Shown in pieces: positions 30,472 through 34,770 of a stretch of DNA of 34,770 nucleotides. Below the pieces are notes generated by a model. It did not search any database, was not told where the DNA came from, and was given only the letters and a program-made list of their open reading frames with translations. Position numbers and translations under genes: made by a program. Numbering within the stretch: the stretch's first letter is position 1; every line of letters starts with the position of its first letter. The stretch is from NCBI GenBank assembly GCA_050744245.1, contig JBOGGX010000064.1:1-34770 (forward strand), in the 5' to 3' direction. The stretch comes from JBOGGX01 sp050744245 (GTDB taxonomy: Bacteria > Actinomycetota > Acidimicrobiia > Acidimicrobiales > JBOGGX01).

Positions 30472-32910
30472 GTGCGATGGTTTCATGTTGCTTCAATCGT
30501 CATCGTGGCCGCGGCGTGCACCGAGGCGGGCGAACCGGCCACCCCGACCACGACGACGCTTCCGCCGGCGACCTTCCATCGAGTCGACGCGCCGTCGCTG
30601 CGCACGCCTCAGCCGATTCCGGGTGTGGGCGGCATCCTGGGGTCGTCGAGCCTCGACCCGGAGTGGCTCGTGGTGGGATCGATGTTCGACCCCGAGTCGC
30701 TGTCCACCACGGCCGCGATGTGGCATTCCCTCGACCTGCGGCGGGGCTGGAAACGAGCCGACGTCCGGCCCGTCGAGCGGGGTCGCGACGAGTCGTTCAG
30801 CGACGTCGCCCGGTTGGGCGCCACCCGCGTCGCGGTGGGAAGGGTCGGCGACGGCGCTGACGCCGACGGGATGGTGCTCGTATACGACGCCGAGGCCTGG
30901 TCCCGGGTCGACGACCTCGACCTCGGGGGCGACGGCGAGCAGGCGATGACGGCGGTGGCGGCCGGGGCCGAGGGCGTGGTCGCCAGCGGGTTGCACCGCG
31001 ACCAGGAGGGCGAGCGGTCGCCTCGGCTGTGGTTCTCCGAGGATGGCATCGAGTGGGAGATCACCGCAGGCACCGGCGACGAGGTGTTCGACGCCGGCGG
31101 CCAGGAGGTCGTACGAGCGGTCGCCGGCGGGCCCGGCGGCTTCGTCGCGGTCGGCTCCGACGATGCTGAAGACCGCTCCGACGCCCTGGCCTGGTTCAGC
31201 GCCGAGGGACGCTCGTGGGAACGGGTCGACCTCCCCGGCCTGTCCGCCGACCGGCGGGAGGCGCTCCTCAGCGTGGCCGCCCACGGATCCGGCTTCGTGG
31301 CCACCGGCTACGTCGCCGACGGTGCCGGGCAGGGCGCACCCGCCTCGTGGGTGTCGACCGACGGCACGGCGTGGACCGGCCCCTCGCTGGCGTTCCCGTT
31401 GATCGATGACGGCCGGTCGACGACGGCCGACCTCACGGCGTCGACGGTGTCTTCCAACGGCACGACCCTCGCCGCCGGCACCGGGAACTCGTGGCGCCCC
31501 CACGTGTGGACCTCCACCGACGGGATCACCTGGACCGTCCGCCCCTCCTTCACCGACGAACCGGAGTTCGCCGTGGGCGTCAACCTGACCAGCGTGGAGT
31601 TGGCCGAGGGCGATCTCGGCGTGCTCGGGGACTCGCCCCTGCTGCTCTACCCCGACGGCGACCGCTGGGTCCACGCCCATACGGGTGGTCCGATGCCGAT
31701 CGTCGGCGACCGGCCCGCCGTATGGGCCCTGGCCACCGACGGATCGAGCTCGGTCGCGGTCGGGGATCGGTGGTCGCCTCCCGGCCCCGCCAGCGCCAGT
31801 CGCGCGGACGGCGCGGCCTGGACGCGCGACGGCGCCGGAACCTGGACGGCGACGCCGAGCCGGCTCGAGGGTTCCCTCGTCTCCGTCGCCCGGTACGCAG
31901 GCGGCTGGTTGGCGGTGGGGGCCGAGTCCTTCGTCACCAGCCAGGCGCGCGAGAGCGATCCCAATCCCGACGCCACCATCTGGGTCTCGCCCGACGGGGC
32001 GAGCTGGACCCGGGTGCTCGGCGAGACGATCACGCCGCCGATCGTCGAGCCAGTGATCGTCAATGACAGCCGAATCCCGATCACCGACGAATTCAACGCC
32101 GACATCATGGAGGGCATGCGGGCCCGCAACCCTCCGTACTCGGCGGCTCTGGGCGGCGCGGGCACCCAGAGCCTGAAGTCGGTGACCGCATTCGCGGGCG
32201 GGTTCCTCGCGGTCGGCACCAGCTACGCCCAGACTGAGGCCGAGCCGCTCGTCGTGGTCTCTCCCGACGGTGGCACGCTGCTGGCCGAACGGCCCGGCGC
32301 CGGACCGGGCCACCAATGGCTCACGGGTGCGTGCGTGGCGGCCGACGGCACCGCCGCGGTCGTCGGTTCGACCGTCACCCGCGACACGGCCGACGTCTAT
32401 GCCTGGCGCCGGGACCCCGGGGGCGGCTGGGCCCAGGCCACGGCCACCGACGACTCGTTCTCGGGGCCCCGAGACCAGGTCATGTCGTCCTGCCTGGTCA
32501 CGGCCGGCGGCTTCGTCGCCGTCGGCCACGACGGCGGCGATATCGAGCGGAGCGACGACGCAGTGGTGTGGACATCGCCCGATGGGCTCACCTGGAGGCG
32601 GGTACCCGACCCCGACGAGGTTCTCGGCGGCGAGAACGACCAGCGCGCGACCGCGCTGGTGGAGCTCCCCGACGGAGCGGTGCTGGTCACCATCGACGAC
32701 ACCCGGGTCGACGCCGGCGACGTCGGTCTCGTACGGCTCGGGACCGATGGAGCGCTGCGCCGGGTCGACGCCGGCGAGGTCGAGCTCCGTGGCCGGGGCC
32801 AGCAGTCGGCCTCGGGCCTGACGGTCGTGGGGTCGACGGTGGTGATCGTGGGGACCGACATCGGAGGGTCCGGCGTCTGGGAGGCCGCCTTGGACTCCGT
32901 GCCCGGCTGA
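30472..32910 (+). CDS. Large secreted lipoprotein with WxSxDGxxW-type repeats
   Basis: 812 residues. It has a short signal sequence VRWFHVASIVIVAAAC with lipobox and a Thr/Pro-rich linker (ATPTTTTLPPATF). The body contains many repeats of the type WVSPDGASWTRV, VWTSPDGLTWRR, VWTSTDGITWTV, LWFSEDGIEWEI, each preceded by GG-F-VAVG strands. This is the pattern of beta-propeller/BNR-like proteins (sialidase- and photosystem-stability-type); the repeat count and layout suggest two or more propellers. Catalytic residues are not recognised. GTG 30472 is chosen as it opens the signal sequence; the segment just upstream is T-rich and lower in GC than its surroundings. The gene is divergent from accD. 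Function unknown, probably binding or scaffolding on the cell surface. Confidence 0.75.
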   Translation: MRWFHVASIVIVAAACTEAGEPATPTTTTLPPATFHRVDAPSLRTPQPIPGVGGILGSSSLDPEWLVVGSMFDPESLSTTAAMWHSLDLRRGWKRADVRPVERGRDESFSDVARLGATRVAVGRVGDGADADGMVLVYDAEAWSRVDDLDLGGDGEQAMTAVAAGAEGVVASGLHRDQEGERSPRLWFSEDGIEWEITAGTGDEVFDAGGQEVVRAVAGGPGGFVAVGSDDAEDRSDALAWFSAEGRSWERVDLPGLSADRREALLSVAAHGSGFVATGYVADGAGQGAPASWVSTDGTAWTGPSLAFPLIDDGRSTTADLTASTVSSNGTTLAAGTGNSWRPHVWTSTDGITWTVRPSFTDEPEFAVGVNLTSVELAEGDLGVLGDSPLLLYPDGDRWVHAHTGGPMPIVGDRPAVWALATDGSSSVAVGDRWSPPGPASASRADGAAWTRDGAGTWTATPSRLEGSLVSVARYAGGWLAVGAESFVTSQARESDPNPDATIWVSPDGASWTRVLGETITPPIVEPVIVNDSRIPITDEFNADIMEGMRARNPPYSAALGGAGTQSLKSVTAFAGGFLAVGTSYAQTEAEPLVVVSPDGGTLLAERPGAGPGHQWLTGACVAADGTAAVVGSTVTRDTADVYAWRRDPGGGWAQATATDDSFSGPRDQVMSSCLVTAGGFVAVGHDGGDIERSDDAVVWTSPDGLTWRRVPDPDEVLGGENDQRATALVELPDGAVLVTIDDTRVDAGDVGLVRLGTDGALRRVDAGEVELRGRGQQSASGLTVVGSTVVIVGTDIGGSGVWEAALDSVPG

Positions 32911-32935
32911 ATCCCAACGGCCTAGCCTGCGGGCG

Positions 32936-34018
32936 GTGGACCTCCCTGTCATGCCGCCCGTGCAGCCGATGCTCTCGAAGGCGGTCGACGGCGTGCCCGA
33001 GGGCGACGGGTTCCTGTACGAGCCCAAGTGGGACGGGTTCCGCTGCATCGTCTTCCGCGACGGCGACGAGGTCGAGCTGGGCAGCCGCAACGAGCGGCCC
33101 CTGACCCGCTACTTCCCCGAGCTGGTCGAGGCGCTGAAGGCCGCTCTGCCCGAGCGCTGCGTCATCGACGGTGAGGTCGTGATCGCGACCGACGACGGCC
33201 TCGACTTCGACGCCCTGCAACAACGGATCCATCCCGCCGAGTCGCGGGTCCGGCGGCTGGCGGCCGAGACGCCGTCGTCGTTCGTCGCCTTCGACCTGCT
33301 CGCGGTCGGCGATCGCGACCTCACGGGTCAGTCGTTCCGCGAACGGAGGGACGCCCTCGAACGGGAGCTGGGTGGGGCCGATTCGGCCGATTCGTCCATC
33401 CACGTCACGCCGATCACCGCCGACCCGACGACGGCCCGCGAGTGGTTCACCCGGTTCGAGGGCGCCGGGCTCGACGGAGTCATCGCCAAGCCGGCAGGCC
33501 TGCCGTACAGCCCCAACGAGCGGGTGATGCTCAAGGTCAAGCACAAGCGCACGGCCGACGGCGTGGCGGCCGGGTTCCGGGTCCACAAGAGCGGCGACGG
33601 CGTCGGGTCGCTGCTGATCGGGCTCTACGACGACACCGGGACGTTGCACCACGTCGGCGTGGCCAGCGGATTCTCCGTCGCCCTGCGCCGCCAGCTCAGC
33701 AACGACATCGAACCGCTGCGGGCCAACGCCCTCGAGGGCCACCCGTGGCGCGAGTGGGCCGACGCCGCGGCCCAGGCGTCGGGCGGTCGCATGCCCGGTG
33801 CGATCAGCCGATGGAACGCCAAGAAGGACCTCTCGTGGGAGCCGCTGCGTATCGAGCGGGTGGTCGAGGTCGCGTTCGAGCAAGTGCAGAGCGGGCGGTT
33901 TCGGCACGCGTCGCGGTTCGTGCGCTGGCGGCCGGACAAGCAGCCCCACCAGTGCACCTACGACCAGCTGGAGACACCGATCCCGGCCGAGCTCAGCGCC
34001 GTCTTCGGCGCCCGCTGA
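32936..34018 (+). CDS. ATP-dependent DNA ligase, LigC/LigD-ligase type
   Basis: 360 residues: a nucleotidyltransferase domain and an OB-fold domain. The adenylated lysine is K31 in the EPKWDGFRC motif I. Motif III appears as SSFVAFDLLAV, motif IV as GLDGVIAKPAG, motif V as MLKVKHKRTADGVAAG. The C-terminus has WEPLRIERVVEVAFEQV and FVRWRPDKQP. This matches mycobacterial LigC proteins, used in non-homologous end joining or base excision repair. GTG 32936 is seven bases after TAGCCT (32923-32928), a leaderless start. It stands alone here, without LigD polymerase or Ku. Confidence 0.92.
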   Translation: MDLPVMPPVQPMLSKAVDGVPEGDGFLYEPKWDGFRCIVFRDGDEVELGSRNERPLTRYFPELVEALKAALPERCVIDGEVVIATDDGLDFDALQQRIHPAESRVRRLAAETPSSFVAFDLLAVGDRDLTGQSFRERRDALERELGGADSADSSIHVTPITADPTTAREWFTRFEGAGLDGVIAKPAGLPYSPNERVMLKVKHKRTADGVAAGFRVHKSGDGVGSLLIGLYDDTGTLHHVGVASGFSVALRRQLSNDIEPLRANALEGHPWREWADAAAQASGGRMPGAISRWNAKKDLSWEPLRIERVVEVAFEQVQSGRFRHASRFVRWRPDKQPHQCTYDQLETPIPAELSAVFGAR

Positions 34019-34039
34019 CGCCCATCCCAAACCCACCGC

Positions 34040-34132
34040 CCGTTCTGTGGCGACTTCGGCAGGCATAGCCCGCGCAGAACCCCTCTGTGTCGGCTTTTGC
34101 GGGGATAGCGCGCGCAACTCGCCACAGAACGG
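34040..34132. repeat. REPIN-like inverted pair, second locus
   Basis: CCGTTCTGTGGCGA (34040-34053) is the exact inverse of TCGCCACAGAACGG (34119-34132). The right copy (34082-34132) is a full 51-bp element matching 21681-21731 at both ends. The left one shares its outer 14 bp and the inner GCATA-N-CCCGCG core but its inner end is lost into the right copy. It lies between convergent stops of the ligase (34018) and exonuclease (34134). Confidence 0.75.
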
Positions 34133-34133
34133 G

Positions 34134-34770
34134 TCAGCCGAAGCGCTTCTGCGCCAGCTTGGCCGCCCGCTCGTAGAGGCCGACGGCGTCGATTCGTTCC
34201 GCCAGGGCGAGGAACTCCGGCCTCGGACCCTTCCATTCCAGGGCGTCGACCGAGGCGAGCACCGGCTCGCTCGTCTCCAGCGTGGCCAGCCGGCGGAACA
34301 ACAGCGCCTCGTCGAGATGCTCGCGCAGCACCTTGGCCAGCCGGCCGGCGCTGCCCAGCGGCTTGGCGACGTCCCACGGCGTCCCGTCGAGCGGGATGGC
34401 GTCGATGTGGCCGTACCGGTCGAGAACCGCCGCAGTCGACTTGGCGCCCCACCCCGCCAGCCCGGGATAGCCGTCGGCCGAGTCGCCCACCAGCGCCAGG
34501 TAGTCGGGTATCGACGCAGGGTCGACGCCGAACTTGGCCCGCACGCCGTCGACGTCGATCACCAGTTGCTTGCGCCGGTCGTACTGGAAGACCTTGCCGC
34601 CGACGCACTGGCCGAGGTCCTTGTCCGGCGTGCAGATCACGACGCGGTCGACGCGCTCGTCCGCAGCCGCCACCGCGGCGCCCGCGGCGAGGGCGTCGTC
34701 GGCCTCCTGCTCCACCATCGGCCACACCGTGAACCCGAAGGCCCGCAGCGCATCCTCCACGATGGGGAAC
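34134..34770 (-). CDS. 5'-3' exonuclease, partial at window edge
   Basis: About 211 C-terminal residues are in the window; the start lies beyond 34770. It belongs to the 5'-3' exonuclease/FEN-like family, as in the N-terminal domain of DNA polymerase I: QEADDALA (metal-binding acidic residues), VVICTPDKDLGQCV, and GDSADGYPGLAGWGAKSTAAVL (helix-hairpin-helix region contacting DNA). It degrades flaps or RNA primers. The stand-alone form, without a polymerase domain, is seen by the stop at 34134. Its stop codon immediately follows the repeat pair. Confidence 0.9.
   Translation of the reverse strand, partial: FPIVEDALRAFGFTVWPMVEQEADDALAAGAAVAAADERVDRVVICTPDKDLGQCVGGKVFQYDRRKQLVIDVDGVRAKFGVDPASIPDYLALVGDSADGYPGLAGWGAKSTAAVLDRYGHIDAIPLDGTPWDVAKPLGSAGRLAKVLREHLDEALLFRRLATLETSEPVLASVDALEWKGPRPEFLALAERIDAVGLYERAAKLAQKRFG

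Overview
This is a high-GC actinobacterial segment. The gene set (aspartate kinase, aspartate-semialdehyde dehydrogenase, an ethylmalonyl-CoA-mutase-type enzyme, an acyl-CoA carboxylase beta subunit with its tiny epsilon partner, a BldD-like regulator, MT0933/Rv0909-type domains, DUF2277 and DUF4328) and the frequent TANNNT box placed 6-9 bases before a start codon (leaderless mRNA) suggest a free-living Actinomycetota, possibly class Acidimicrobiia. The class is an inference from gene flavour, not from a marker gene. I see no rRNA, tRNA, CRISPR array, insertion sequence or phage gene.

Left part (1-3.8 kb): a decayed or error-rich block. A minus-strand series of thioredoxin-like protein, histidine phosphatase and ankyrin protein starts at a textbook MerR-type promoter with a 19-bp spacer, facing a merR gene. 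The thioredoxin-like gene (frameshift), merR (nonsense), grpB (nonsense plus frameshift) and a PPOX-fold gene (frameshift) are all broken, and a small membrane-protein gene looks truncated. The remaining 31 kb shows no such lesions apart from one short orphan gene tail near 6.0 kb.

3.8-10.4 kb: a squalene-cyclase-like alpha-toroid protein, an AlkZ/YcaQ-like winged-helix protein, an MFS exporter divergent from an HxlR regulator with a palindrome-rich shared promoter, then a plus-strand run of DUF2277, a VOC protein carrying a C-terminal MT0933 domain, an ASCH-like/winged-helix protein, and a MazG-like protein that runs in frame into a second MT0933 domain.

10.4-17.2 kb: minus-strand lysC, asd and hyuA (asd and hyuA overlap by 4 bp), then hyuB, with a convergent membrane-tethered hendecad coiled-coil gene wedged between hyuA and hyuB. 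A BldD-like regulator with an intact c-di-GMP signature lies upstream of lysC.

17.3-23.9 kb: an anchored cyclophilin, a duplicated hairpin terminator, 3-hydroxyacyl-CoA dehydrogenase, an EcsC-like protein, Leu/Phe-tRNA-protein transferase, an alpha/beta hydrolase, and the coenzyme-B12-dependent mutase. The mutase, the dehydrogenase and the carboxylase at 28.6-30.3 kb fit ethylmalonyl-CoA/propionyl-CoA metabolism.

24-34.8 kb: a second cyclophilin, a TlpA-like protein, a septum-formation-type lipoprotein, a metallophosphoesterase, YceI divergent from a MarR regulator (both -35 boxes lie in one 12-bp palindrome), DUF4328, accE-accD, a large repeat-rich lipoprotein, a LigC-type ATP-dependent DNA ligase and a 5'-3' exonuclease cut by the window edge. 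Four copies of a 51-bp palindromic repeat lie in two inverted pairs 12 kb apart.

The most unusual signals are: (1) leaderless genes that appear to begin on non-canonical ATC and CTG codons; (2) two neighbouring MT0933 domains attached to unrelated enzyme domains; (3) the REPIN-like inverted 51-bp repeats; (4) hydantoinase-type genes coupled to the aspartate-pathway genes; (5) the back-to-back promoter inside a single MarR-type palindrome.
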